Below, piece by piece: positions 25,601-34,300 of a stretch of 64,000 nt of DNA. A model generated the notes under the pieces. It made no database searches. It saw only the letters and a program-made list of their open reading frames with translations, and was not told where the DNA came from. The stretch's first letter is position 1; each line of letters starts with the position of its first letter. Source of the DNA: Pseudomonadota bacterium. GTDB taxonomy: Bacteria; Pseudomonadota; Alphaproteobacteria; Dongiales; Dongiaceae. Location of the stretch: assembly GCA_016183985.1 (NCBI GenBank), contig JACPDN010000004.1, positions 248,001-312,000 of the forward strand, given 5' to 3'. The position numbers were made by a program, and so were the translations under genes.

Positions 25601-27243
25601 CGAAACCGACCGAGCTATCGCCCTGGAAGTCCCTTGTCGATCATCAGGCGAAACTAAAGGGCACGACGCTGGAATCGCTGTTTGGCGCCGATCCGGCACG
25701 CTTCCGGAATTTTTCGGCGCGTTTCGGCGAAATCGTGCTCGATTATTCGAAGAATGGCATCAACGACGTTACCATGGGCCTGCTCTTCGATCTTGCTCGC
25801 GAGGCGGGGCTGGAGGAAGCGCGTTCCAAGCTGTTTGGTGGCGCACGCATCAACAACACCGAGAACCGTCCGGCATTGCATATGGCGCTGCGAGCGCCGG
25901 CCGCGCATAACGACAGCGGCCTCGCTTTCTCGATTGACGGCAAGGATGTAGCGCCGCAGGTCGAGCGCGAGCTTGATCTGCTGTGCGATTTCGCCGACGA
26001 GGTGCGTATGGGCGCCTTCAAAGGGGCGACTGGTAAGCGCATTCGCCATATCGTCAATATCGGCATCGGTGGGTCCGATCTGGGGCCGGCGCTCATCGTC
26101 GATGGCTTGCGTGCCGATATCGGCGGCAAGCTGCAGCTCGATTTCGTCTCCAACGTCGACGGCGCCCATCTCGATCTGGTGTTGAGCCGGGCGGATCCGG
26201 AAAAGACGCTCTTCATCGTCGCCTCGAAGACCTTCACGACAGCCGAGACCATGGCCAATGCCAGGGCGGCGCGGAAATGGCTCGCCGGCAAGCTCGGCGA
26301 AGCGGCGGTCGACCGGCATTTTGTCGCCGTCTCCACTAATATCGAGGCGGTCAAAGCTTTCGGCATCAACCCGGCGCGTATGTTCCGCTTCTGGGACTGG
26401 GTCGGCGGGCGCTATTCGCTATGGTCGGCGATCGGGCTTTCGATCATCCTCGCGGTGGGGCCGCACAAATTCCGCGATCTCTTGGCCGGCGCTGCCGCGG
26501 TCGATCGGCATTTTGCCGAAGCGCCGCTTTCGCAGAATCTACCGGTCATCATGGGGCTGCTGCAGGTCTGGCACCGCAATTTCTGTGGGTTCGGCTCGCA
26601 GGCTATCCTCCCTTACGCGCAGGATCTGTGGCGCCTGCCGGCCTATCTCCAGCAGCTGGAAATGGAGAGCAACGGCAAGCGCGTGACGCGCGAGGGACAG
26701 CCGGTCGGCTGGCAGACCTCGCCGGTCATCTGGGGCCAGGCCGGTACCAATGGCCAGCATGCTTTCCATCAGATGCTGCATCAGGGGTCGGAGCCGGTGC
26801 CATGCGATTTCATCCTCACGGCGCGAGATCGCTCTGCTTTCCCCGAGCAGCATCAGATGCTGTTTGCCAATGGCCTCGCCCAATCCGCGGCACTTGCTTT
26901 CGGCAAGTCCGCCGCAGCGGTGAGTGCCGAGATGAAAGCCGCCGGCAAAGCGGCGGACGACGTCGCGTTCCTGACACCGCACCGGACCTTTCCCGGCAAT
27001 CGCCCGTCGACGACGCTGTTGCTCCCCGTCCTCGATCCCTATCATCTCGGTGCGCTGATCGCGCTCTACGAGCACAAGGTTTTCGTCGCCGCAACCATCT
27101 GGAATATCAACCCCTTCGACCAATGGGGTGTCGAGCTCGGCAAGGAAATGGCGAACGCGCTTCTGGCTGGCAAAGGCGGCCCCGCCGATTCCTCGACAGC
27201 CGGCCTCATGGCCCTATATGATAGTTATACGCACAGAAAATAA
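25597..27243 (+). CDS. pgi: Glucose-6-phosphate isomerase
   Basis: This 548-residue enzyme interconverts glucose 6-phosphate and fructose 6-phosphate. It has both PROSITE-type signatures: VASKTFTTAETMANA (phosphate binding) and the C-terminal region with GQAGTNGQHAFHQMLHQG (catalytic His) and FDQWGVELGKEMA (catalytic Lys). NIGIGGSDLGPALI forms the N-terminal sugar-phosphate loop. It is translationally coupled to pgm, so the pair links glucose 1-phosphate and fructose 6-phosphate pools. Confidence 0.96.
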   Translation: MTKPTELSPWKSLVDHQAKLKGTTLESLFGADPARFRNFSARFGEIVLDYSKNGINDVTMGLLFDLAREAGLEEARSKLFGGARINNTENRPALHMALRAPAAHNDSGLAFSIDGKDVAPQVERELDLLCDFADEVRMGAFKGATGKRIRHIVNIGIGGSDLGPALIVDGLRADIGGKLQLDFVSNVDGAHLDLVLSRADPEKTLFIVASKTFTTAETMANARAARKWLAGKLGEAAVDRHFVAVSTNIEAVKAFGINPARMFRFWDWVGGRYSLWSAIGLSIILAVGPHKFRDLLAGAAAVDRHFAEAPLSQNLPVIMGLLQVWHRNFCGFGSQAILPYAQDLWRLPAYLQQLEMESNGKRVTREGQPVGWQTSPVIWGQAGTNGQHAFHQMLHQGSEPVPCDFILTARDRSAFPEQHQMLFANGLAQSAALAFGKSAAAVSAEMKAAGKAADDVAFLTPHRTFPGNRPSTTLLLPVLDPYHLGALIALYEHKVFVAATIWNINPFDQWGVELGKEMANALLAGKGGPADSSTAGLMALYDSYTHRK

Positions 27244-27291
27244 GCTGTGCGAGCGGCGCGATGGTCGCGCTGTCGGGATAGGGGTGGCCAT

Positions 27292-27606
27292 ATGCTCAAG
27301 ATCGATCCAAGCAGCGCTGAGAGCGCTGCATTGGCGCGCCAGTTCAAGGCGGCGCCGTTCGGCCCGTACAGTGCCGATCTGCAGAAGATGCTGCAATTGC
27401 TGCGCTGGGGTTTTGCCCGCGGACGGACCATCATCGTGTGCACCGTGCCCTACAAGGAATGGCATTTAGGGCGCATGGGGCCGGTGCGCGGCATGAAGGT
27501 CGAGATCGACCAATCCCAAACCTTTTCCGATTACGGCAGCGCGGTCTGGGCCTGCTTCCGAGCGCGCTTCGCAGAAGTGACCGGCCAACCTTGTCCGGTT
27601 CAATAA
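27292..27606 (+). CDS. dmfA1: N,N-dimethylformamidase-type small (alpha) subunit
   Basis: This 104-residue protein is encoded directly before the large-subunit homologue. The small subunit of dimethylformamidase is about 130 residues, and LLRWGFARGRTIIVCTVPYKEWHLGRMGPVRG fits my recollection of that family. The enzyme is an alpha2-beta2 iron amidohydrolase. The ATG at 27292 has AGGGGTGG upstream, so residues from an earlier in-frame codon at 27247 are not counted. The assignment depends strongly on the neighbour. Confidence 0.65.
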   Translation: MLKIDPSSAESAALARQFKAAPFGPYSADLQKMLQLLRWGFARGRTIIVCTVPYKEWHLGRMGPVRGMKVEIDQSQTFSDYGSAVWACFRARFAEVTGQPCPVQ

Positions 27607-27638
27607 GCCCTGCCCCGTTCAATAAGAGTGTCCATATC

Positions 27639-29843
27639 ATGAGCGAACGTATTCTCGGTTACACCGACCGTTTGAGCGCCGTGCCTGGCGACGTGGTGGG
27701 ATTCAAGGTAAGCGCCCCGTTGAAGGGCAAATTCAAGGCGCGCCTGGTGCGCCTCATCTGCGGCGATGATTCGCCCGAAGGGCCGGGCCTGAAGCTCGAA
27801 AAGATCGACAGTGCCATCGACGGATCCTATCCGGCGCGCCAGCAGCGCATCATGGCCGGCTCTTATGTCTGGGTGACGGCGCGGGCACCGTTCGATCTGC
27901 AGAATTTCACCGTGCAGGCGATGGTCTGGCCGACAGTTCCCGGCAACGGCAAGCCGCAGGCGATCCTCGGCAATTACGATGCTGCCAGCGGCTCCGGCTA
28001 TGCACTCTATATCGACGAGCAGGGCTGCCTTGCATTCCGGGCGGGCAATAACGCGCCGGTTTCGACGGGCGTGAAGCTCCTGTCGCGCCATTGGTATGAG
28101 GTCTACGCTATCTTCGATGCCGGTACCGGCCGCGTGACGCTGGGTCACAATATGATGCTCGCCTATCATGGCGTGGCTGGCAGCGTCAGCCAAACCTTCA
28201 CGCTGCCGGATCCGGTGGGCGAAGGTGGGCGCTTCCTCATCTCTGCCTGGAACGACGACAAGTTTGCCACGGCCCATTACAACGGCAAGATCGACAGTCC
28301 GCGCGTCTCGGCGCGTGCGCTGAAGACGACTGAGATTGAGCGCCTGCGCGACCTGCCGCTCGATGTCGAACTGGCACAGCATGTGGTGGCGGCCTGGGAT
28401 TTCTCCCGCGGCATCTCCACGGTGAAGGTTACCGACGTCTCAGGCAATCGCCATCATGGCCGCAGCATCAACCTGCCGACCCGCGCCATGACCGGGTGGA
28501 ATTGGGATTCATCGGGTTTCGATTTCCGCTCCAGACCTGAGCATTACGGCGCCATTCATTTTCACGATGACGACCTCTATGATTGCGGCTGGCGCACCGA
28601 TTTTTCCTTCGAGGTACCGGAAGGGCTGAAATCGGGCATCTATTGCGCCCAGATCTGGCAGAAGGACGGGAAGGGCAACAAGACTGAGGATTTCGTTCCC
28701 TTCTTCGTGCGCCCGCCGCGCGGCACCGCCACGGCGTCGCTCGCCTTGCTCATTCCGACCGCGAGCTACCTTGCCTATGCCAATCACCAGATGATCTCGT
28801 CCTGGTGGTTTGAAGAACTGTCATCCTGCAAGTTCGCGACCATGAGCGAGACCGACCGTTATCTCGAAGAACATGAGAGCTTCGGTCTCTCGGTCTATGA
28901 TGAGCACAATGACGGCAGCGGTGTCTGCTATTCCTCGCATCTGCGGCCGATTCTCAATATGCGGCCCAAGACGGATCTGTGGCAGTTCAATGCCGACACG
29001 CATCTCACCGATTGGCTGGAGAAGCTGCGCATCTCCTACGATGTCATCACCGATGACGATCTGCATGCCGAAGGGGTGGAATGCCTGAAGCCCTATCGCT
29101 GCGTCATGACCGGTACGCATCCCGAATATTATTCCAAGCAGATGCTGGACGCGCTGCAGGCCTATACCAATGGCGGCGGCCGCCTGATGTATATGGGTGC
29201 CAATGGCTTCTATTGGCGCATAGCCTACCATCCCGGCCTGCCGGGCGTTATCGAACACCGCCGTGCCGAGGACGGCATGCGTGCCTGGTTCTCCGAAGCC
29301 GGTGAAAACTTCATGAGCTTCACGGGCGAGATGTCGGGGCTCTGGGTCAGGAACGGCCGCCCGCCCAATACGCTGGTGGGCAACGCCTTCGCGGCGCAGG
29401 GCTTCGTCAATGCCGTGCCCTATCACCGCACCGATGCCAGCCGCGATCCGCGCGCCGCCTTTATCTTCGAAGGGTTGGGCGAAGAGCCGATCGGCGATTT
29501 CGGCACCGTGGGTGGCGGTGCCGCCGGCTGGGAGATCGATCGCGCCGATGCGCGCCTCGGTACCCCGCCGCATGCACTCATTGTCGCGGCGGCGACCGAC
29601 TTCCCGGACTCATATCACTGGGTCAACGAGGAGATGAATCACACGCACTCTGCGGTCAATGGCGAAACGAACCCGCGCGTTCGCTGCGATATGATGTTTT
29701 TTGAGACGCCCAATGGCGGGGCCGTCTTCTCGACCGGCTCCATCTCCTATGGCGGGTCATTGGCGCACAATGGCTATAAGAATAATGTCAGCCGCTTGAC
29801 CGAGAATGTGGTGCGGCGCTTCGTCGATCCGACGCCGTTCTAA
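27639..29843 (+). CDS. dmfA2: N,N-dimethylformamidase large (beta) subunit family amidohydrolase
   Basis: This 734-residue protein resembles the dimethylformamidase large subunit (about 760) throughout. The N-terminal beta domain has ARLVRLICGDDSPEGPG. A concanavalin-like middle part (about 90-290) has ATAHYNGKIDSPRV. The catalytic domain has LIPTASYLAYANHQ, MTGTHPEYYS, YMGANGFYW, IFEGLGEEPIGD, VGGGAAGWEIDR and the end YKNNVSRLTENVVRRF. The known enzyme uses a mononuclear iron bound by two Tyr and one Glu; candidates lie in HPEYY, NGFYW and IFEG, but I cannot align them securely. The reaction would release an amine and a carboxylate; the true amide substrate is unknown. Confidence 0.82.
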   Translation: MSERILGYTDRLSAVPGDVVGFKVSAPLKGKFKARLVRLICGDDSPEGPGLKLEKIDSAIDGSYPARQQRIMAGSYVWVTARAPFDLQNFTVQAMVWPTVPGNGKPQAILGNYDAASGSGYALYIDEQGCLAFRAGNNAPVSTGVKLLSRHWYEVYAIFDAGTGRVTLGHNMMLAYHGVAGSVSQTFTLPDPVGEGGRFLISAWNDDKFATAHYNGKIDSPRVSARALKTTEIERLRDLPLDVELAQHVVAAWDFSRGISTVKVTDVSGNRHHGRSINLPTRAMTGWNWDSSGFDFRSRPEHYGAIHFHDDDLYDCGWRTDFSFEVPEGLKSGIYCAQIWQKDGKGNKTEDFVPFFVRPPRGTATASLALLIPTASYLAYANHQMISSWWFEELSSCKFATMSETDRYLEEHESFGLSVYDEHNDGSGVCYSSHLRPILNMRPKTDLWQFNADTHLTDWLEKLRISYDVITDDDLHAEGVECLKPYRCVMTGTHPEYYSKQMLDALQAYTNGGGRLMYMGANGFYWRIAYHPGLPGVIEHRRAEDGMRAWFSEAGENFMSFTGEMSGLWVRNGRPPNTLVGNAFAAQGFVNAVPYHRTDASRDPRAAFIFEGLGEEPIGDFGTVGGGAAGWEIDRADARLGTPPHALIVAAATDFPDSYHWVNEEMNHTHSAVNGETNPRVRCDMMFFETPNGGAVFSTGSISYGGSLAHNGYKNNVSRLTENVVRRFVDPTPF

Positions 29844-29846
29844 GAA

Positions 29847-29886
29847 AGATCGGCCGACAGAGATGAATCTGTCGGCCGATCTTCAT
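29847..29886 (+). terminator. Strong terminator after the amidohydrolase operon
   Basis: A 15-base perfect inverted repeat AGATCGGCCGACAGA / TCTGTCGGCCGATCT with a 6-base loop is followed by TCATT, 4 bases past the stop. It ends the operon before the convergent metAA. Confidence 0.8.
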
Positions 29887-29929
29887 TGTCCAATTCCAGC
29901 CCACCAGTGCCTTCAGGGCTTGATCGGGT

Positions 29930-30847
29930 CTATTGCCCGATCTTCTCGATTTCGAATGGCGTCGTCTGATAGATCTCATTGATCCAATTCGAGATGAAGA
30001 GATGCGCGTGCGAGCGCCAGCGGTTCAACGGCGCCTGTGCGGGGTCATTTGCCGGGAAATAGTCATGCGGCAGCTTGATCGGGACATTGGCCGCAACGTC
30101 GCGCGCATATTCGTCGCCGAGCGACGTCGCGTCATACTCCATGTGGTCGAGGACATAGAGGCGGCGCGTACCGTGGCTCTGAGCGATGCAGACACCTTTC
30201 TCATCTGAATAGGCCAGCACATCGACATCTGGACAAGCCGCCACATCGGCGGTCCTGATTTCCGCCCAGCGTGAAATGGGGATCACGAAATCATCCGAGA
30301 AGCCGATCAGGAAGGGCGAGGACGGTTTCATGATCTTCTGGCGATAGACGCCGAAGGCCTTCTCCGCCAGCGGCTGCTTCGGTACGCGATGGAAGTGGTA
30401 GAGTGCCGCCATTGCCCCCCAGCAGACATTGATCGTCGAATGCGTATGGGTCGTGGTCCAGTCGAAGATCTGCTGCATCTCCGACCAGTAAGTCACGTCT
30501 TCGTACGGGATCGTTTCGACCGGTGTGCCGGTGATGATGAAGCCGTCGAACTTGCGGTGCCGCGCGTCCTCCCAGGTCTGGTAGAAGGTCCGCAGATGGT
30601 CCTCCGCCGTATTTTTTGCGACATGATTGCCGATCCGCACCAAAGAGAGCTCGATCTGCAGAGGGGTGGCCCCGAGCAAGCGGGCGATCTGCAGTTCGGT
30701 CTTGATCTTGTTCGGCATCAGGTTGAGCAGGCCGATCTGCAGCGGACGGATGTCCTGGCGGATCGCGGCGGTTTCGGTCATCACGCGCACGCCCTCGTTC
30801 TGGAGGGCCTGGAAGGCGGGAAGCTTGTCAGGAATCTTGATCGGCAT
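29930..30847 (-). CDS. metAA: Homoserine O-acetyltransferase of the MetA fold (MetAA)
   Basis: This 305-residue enzyme catalyses the first committed step of methionine synthesis. The catalytic Cys142 (NVCWGAM), His235 and Glu237 (LDHMEYDA) are all present. The residue that selects the acyl donor is Glu111 ([10 protein letters not shown]). In characterised MetA proteins Glu111 marks acetyl-CoA use and Gly marks succinyl-CoA use, so this is predicted to be an acetyltransferase. It lies behind a SAM-II riboswitch, consistent with repression by S-adenosylmethionine. Confidence 0.93.
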   Translation of the reverse strand: MPIKIPDKLPAFQALQNEGVRVMTETAAIRQDIRPLQIGLLNLMPNKIKTELQIARLLGATPLQIELSLVRIGNHVAKNTAEDHLRTFYQTWEDARHRKFDGFIITGTPVETIPYEDVTYWSEMQQIFDWTTTHTHSTINVCWGAMAALYHFHRVPKQPLAEKAFGVYRQKIMKPSSPFLIGFSDDFVIPISRWAEIRTADVAACPDVDVLAYSDEKGVCIAQSHGTRRLYVLDHMEYDATSLGDEYARDVAANVPIKLPHDYFPANDPAQAPLNRWRSHAHLFISNWINEIYQTTPFEIEKIGQ

Positions 30848-30903
30848 ATGCGCTCACCCAAAGATCGGCAAATGGCTCGCCTTGGGTCCGCAGCCTTGAG
30901 ACT

Positions 30904-30930
30904 CTAAAGGGTTCTCAGGCGGCCCTTTAG
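30904..30930 (-). promoter_or_regulatory. Expression-platform hairpin of the metAA SAM-II riboswitch
   Basis: On the minus strand CTAAAGGG (30923-30930) can pair with CCCTTTAG (30904-30911). The first strand is also the 3' end of the SAM-II aptamer (CGCTAAAGG). The hairpin and the SAM-bound pseudoknot therefore compete. There is no T-run, and the ribosome site is further downstream, so the read-out may be translational or through mRNA structure. Confidence 0.6.
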
Positions 30931-30978
30931 CGAGTTTTTTTACGTGGCTGCAAGCCGGCCGGCCAAATCACCACGAGA
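30922..30978 (-). ncRNA. SAM-II riboswitch (metA motif)
   Basis: The minus strand carries the conserved SAM-II core: CGTG then GATTTGGCCGG, GGCTTGCAGCCACGT, an A-rich stretch and CTCGCTAAAGG. This matches the alphaproteobacterial metA-type aptamer almost base for base, including stem P1 and the pseudoknot strand GCTAAAG. It lies about 75-130 bases upstream of the metAA start and should reduce expression when SAM is abundant. Confidence 0.95.
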
Positions 30979-30986
30979 CACCATTC

Positions 30987-31015
30987 ATTTAGCCGAACCG
31001 GCGCCAAAGCGCCAA
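30987..31015 (-). promoter_or_regulatory. Likely sigma-70 promoter of the metAA leader
   Basis: On the minus strand TTGGCG (31010-31015) and CTAAAT (30987-30992) are separated by 17 bases. This places the transcription start about at 30980, just before the riboswitch begins at 30978. The fit to the aptamer boundary is the main support. Confidence 0.5.
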
Positions 31016-31153
31016 TGCGATTTATTGTCCGGATTTTAGCCTAAAGGCCCACTCTCCGGCGTAATTCCGTCCTGGCGGCAGGGTTTTTCCAAGCTTCGGC
31101 GGCGTTTCCCTCGATTCCCTGCCCCATTCCGAAGCTCCTTCGTTCGGCCAGCC

Positions 31154-32479
31154 TCATAGCATGCCGAGCAGACGCGGCAGCCAGAGCGAGATTTCGGGCA
31201 CATAGGTCACCAGCGCCAGGAAGACCAGCATGGTGAGTAGCCATGGCCAGACGGCGACCGTCAGCTCCGTGATGCCCATACGGGCGATGCCGCTCGCCAC
31301 ATAGAGGTTGAGCCCCACCGGTGGATGGCAAAGGCCCACCTCCATATTCACAATAATGAGAATGCCGAAATGAACCGGGTCGATGCCGAGCTTGACGGCG
31401 ACCGGGAAAAGGATCGGCGCCAGGATGAGCACGATCGAGGATGGCTCCATCACATTGCCGGCGGCGAGCAGCAGCAGGTTGACGATGAGCAGGAAGCCGA
31501 ACCAGTTGAGCCCGCTGTCGACGATCCAGGCCGCCATGCTCTGCGGCACGTTCTCATGTGCCATCAAAAAGGAAAACAGCACGGCGTTGGTGATGATGTA
31601 GAGCAGCATCGCACTCATGCTGGCTGAATCGAGCAGCACCTTGGGCACGCGCGAGAGCGGCATATCCTTGTAGACGAAGACGGCGACGACGAAGGCATAG
31701 ACAGCGCTGATGGCGGCGGCTTCGGTCGGCGTGAAAATGCCGCTATAGATGCCGCCGATGACAATGACGATCAGCAGCAGGCCCCAGAAGGATTCGCGCA
31801 AGGCCCGCATCCGCTCGGCAAAGCTCGCGCGTGGCATGCGCGGATAATCGAATTTCCAGGCCCGGTAGAAGGTTGTGGCGCCGAGGCAGGTGGCCAGCAT
31901 CAGGCCGGGAATGACGCCGGCAATGAAAAGCGTGCCGACCGAGGCGGCGCTGACCGGGTTGCCATCGGGCCCATCGACGATCATGCCGCTGGTGGCGACC
32001 GAATAGATCACCATCACGATCGAGGGCGGAATGAGGATGCCGAGTGCGCCCGACGTGGTGATGATGCCGGCGCCGAAACGGCGGGGGAAACCCTGTTGCA
32101 GCATGGCCGGCAGGATGATCGACCCGATCGCGGCGACGGTGGCGGGCGACGAGCCGGAGACGGCTGCAAAGAGCGCGCAGGCTATCACACCCGCAAGACC
32201 CAGTCCGCCATGCCAATGGCCGACCATCGAGCGGGCGAAGGCGATCATGCGCCGGGCGACACCGCCATGGGTCAGGAAGTTCCCGGCCAGGATGAAGAAC
32301 GGGATCGCCATGATCTCGAACTTCTCGATACCGGTGAAGAGCTTGAGGGCCACCGATTCGATCGGCACTTCGGTCAGGAAAAAGAGGTAGCTGAGAACGG
32401 TAAGGCCGAGCGAAATGGAGATCGGCATACCCGTCAGCATGAGGATGACGAGCAGCCCGAAGATGATGGCGACGTTCAT
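31154..32479 (-). CDS. TRAP transporter large permease (DctM family)
   Basis: This 441-residue protein with about 12 hydrophobic helices is the ion-coupled transport subunit of a TRAP system. Signatures include MLTGMPISISLGLTVLSYLF, AIPFFILAGNFLTHGGVARRM, GHWHGGLGLAGVIACALFAAVSGSSPATVAAIG, GALGILIPPSIVMVIY and NMEVGLCHPPVGLNLYVASG. Its ATG overlaps the stop of the small permease gene by 4 bases. The ligand is probably a carboxylate, as for most TRAP systems, but it cannot be read from this subunit. Confidence 0.93.
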   Translation of the reverse strand: MNVAIIFGLLVILMLTGMPISISLGLTVLSYLFFLTEVPIESVALKLFTGIEKFEIMAIPFFILAGNFLTHGGVARRMIAFARSMVGHWHGGLGLAGVIACALFAAVSGSSPATVAAIGSIILPAMLQQGFPRRFGAGIITTSGALGILIPPSIVMVIYSVATSGMIVDGPDGNPVSAASVGTLFIAGVIPGLMLATCLGATTFYRAWKFDYPRMPRASFAERMRALRESFWGLLLIVIVIGGIYSGIFTPTEAAAISAVYAFVVAVFVYKDMPLSRVPKVLLDSASMSAMLLYIITNAVLFSFLMAHENVPQSMAAWIVDSGLNWFGFLLIVNLLLLAAGNVMEPSSIVLILAPILFPVAVKLGIDPVHFGILIIVNMEVGLCHPPVGLNLYVASGIARMGITELTVAVWPWLLTMLVFLALVTYVPEISLWLPRLLGML

Positions 32480-33084
32480 GTGCGGACCTCCTCGAGCCCC
32501 TCGACATGGGCGTAGTCGTGATGCGGCAAGGCAGCGCCCCGGAAGAAGCGCCAGGCGACCTGCAGGAAGCGGAAGCACATCAAATAGGAGCCGGCGGGCA
32601 CGGCGAGATAGACCAGCCACATCGGCAGTTCCAAATCGGCCGAGGTCTGGTCGGTATGGGCGATCTCCCAGACGAAGGTGGCGCCGAGCGTGCCGACCGT
32701 CGCGGTGAAGAAAGCGCCGGCCAGCAGGCCGAACAGCAGCAGCCCGTTTCGCCGCTTCTCCGGCAGGCGGTTGACCAGCACGTCGACGCCGACATGGATG
32801 CCGGTACGGACGCCATAGGCGGCGCCGAACTTCGCCATCCACACGAACATGTAGATGCACAATTCCTGCGCCCAGGTCAGGTTGATGCCTTGGAAGAACT
32901 TGAACAGCGCACGCGCGGCCGTGAACAGCCACGGCATGTCATGGCTGCGCGCCCAGGCCGAGAGATCGGCGGCGGCCCCGATGCCAAAGCGATGCACCAC
33001 GGCGATGAAAATGATGACGGTGGCAGCACCCATCAGGAAGGCAATTAAGGCTTCCTCGGCACGATCAAGGAGTCGCATGAACAT
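32476..33084 (-). CDS. TRAP transporter small permease (DctQ family)
   Basis: This 202-residue protein has four hydrophobic helices and the family pattern WAQELCIYMFVWMAKFGAAYGVRTGIHVGVDVLVNRLPEKRR. It forms the membrane complex with the DctM subunit. The ATG at 33084 is preferred because the upstream extension to 33261 is non-hydrophobic and overlaps the DctP stop. An ATG two codons later is possible. Confidence 0.88.
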   Translation of the reverse strand: MFMRLLDRAEEALIAFLMGAATVIIFIAVVHRFGIGAAADLSAWARSHDMPWLFTAARALFKFFQGINLTWAQELCIYMFVWMAKFGAAYGVRTGIHVGVDVLVNRLPEKRRNGLLLFGLLAGAFFTATVGTLGATFVWEIAHTDQTSADLELPMWLVYLAVPAGSYLMCFRFLQVAWRFFRGAALPHHDYAHVEGLEEVRT

Positions 33085-33161
33085 GGCATGATTCCGCTGG
33101 AGCGATGCGAAAGCCTCGGCCTTCGCATCGTCCCGGGGCGGCCCTGGGTTGATGGGCGGAA

Positions 33162-34166
33162 TTAATTGGTGACGCCGGTCGCCTGGTAGATCGCCTGGAT
33201 GAGATCCTTGCCGACCCGGTCCGCCACTTCCTCGTGCACGGGCTTCAGTGCTTCCATCCACGCTGTGCGTTCTTCGGGTGTCAGCTCGTGGAATTCGGTC
33301 TTGCCGGAGGCCTTCATCGCTTCCAGTGCCTTGTCATTCTCCGCCTGGGCGATGTCGTTGGCATAGGCGGTCGCCTCAACCATCGCTTTATCGAGTTCGG
33401 TGCGGATATCGTCCGGCAACTCGTCCCAGAATTTCTTGTTCACGATGACGGCGTAACCGAGATAGCCGTGATTGGAGATGGTGGCGTGCTTCTGCACCTC
33501 ATGCATCTTCTGGGTAAACATATTGGAGGGCGGGTTCTCGGTACCATCGACGACGCCGGTCTGCAGCGCCTGATAGACTTCGGAGAAGGCCATCACCTGC
33601 GGCACGGCGCCCAGCGCCTTCATCTGCGCTTCCAGCACCTTGGACGACTGGATGCGCATCTTCAGGCCCAGAAAGTCGTCGGGTACGTGCAGCGGTGTAT
33701 TGGCGCTCATGATCTTGAAGCCGTTATCCCAATAGGCGAGCCCCTTGATGCCCTTATCCTCAAGCTTGGCGAAGAGCTGCTTGCCGATATCGCCATCCAG
33801 CACTTTGCGCAGGGCGGCCTTGTCTGGGAAGATGAAGGGCAGGTCGAAAGCCTCGTATTCCTTGACGCCGAGCGGGCCGAATTTGGCAAGCGAAGGGGCC
33901 AACATCTGCACCGCCCCGAGCTGCAGGGCCTCAAGCTCCTCCTTGTCCTTGTAGAGCTGCGAATTGGGATAGACTTCGACCTTGACCCGGCCGTCGGTGT
34001 ACTTCTCAGCCAGTTCCTTGAACCTGTCGGCGGCTTTGCCCTTGGGCGTTGCCGGCGCGACGACATGGCTGAATTTGATCACGAATTCCTGGGCGGCGAC
34101 GGGTGCCGCCGTCAGGCATGTGGCCAAGGCGAAGACGGCCGTCGTCAATGCGATGAAGCGCTTCAT
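33162..34166 (-). CDS. TRAP transporter substrate-binding protein (DctP family)
   Basis: This 334-residue periplasmic protein has signal peptide MKRFIALTTAVFALATCLTAAPVAAQ. The mature protein begins EFVIKFSHVVAPATPKGKAADRFKELAEKYTDGRVKVEVYPNSQLY, the DctP hallmark. The conserved ligand-carboxylate Arg is in LKMRIQSSKV, and VVDGTENPPSNM is the usual hinge motif, which supports an organic acid ligand of C4-dicarboxylate type. GGAGGAAT precedes the ATG. It is divergent from a sensor kinase gene. Confidence 0.93.
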   Translation of the reverse strand: MKRFIALTTAVFALATCLTAAPVAAQEFVIKFSHVVAPATPKGKAADRFKELAEKYTDGRVKVEVYPNSQLYKDKEELEALQLGAVQMLAPSLAKFGPLGVKEYEAFDLPFIFPDKAALRKVLDGDIGKQLFAKLEDKGIKGLAYWDNGFKIMSANTPLHVPDDFLGLKMRIQSSKVLEAQMKALGAVPQVMAFSEVYQALQTGVVDGTENPPSNMFTQKMHEVQKHATISNHGYLGYAVIVNKKFWDELPDDIRTELDKAMVEATAYANDIAQAENDKALEAMKASGKTEFHELTPEERTAWMEALKPVHEEVADRVGKDLIQAIYQATGVTN

Positions 34167-34250
34167 ATATTCCTCCCATATGAGTTTGATGGTGGGTTGA
34201 TCCCACTCTGTCAGACGCTCATGGTATCGCGCCAACTGGCCGGCTGCGCT

Positions 34251-34268
34251 ATTGTGGATTCCCACAAT
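34251..34268. promoter_or_regulatory. Inverted-repeat operator candidate between TRAP and two-component genes
   Basis: A perfect 7-base inverted repeat ATTGTGG / CCACAAT with a 4-base spacer lies in the 134-base divergent region between the TRAP binding protein and the sensor kinase. Position and symmetry suit a dimeric response regulator, perhaps the one encoded at 36298-36894. Confidence 0.5.
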
Positions 34269-34300
34269 GAACCGGATATCCGGTCGGAAAGGGTAAAGGG

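Noticed and set aside
34251-34268. Similarity of the TTGTGGGAATCCA string here to the guaB -35 region
   Set aside because: A 13-base match is expected by chance many times in 64 kb when both strands are compared; no functional link between the loci.
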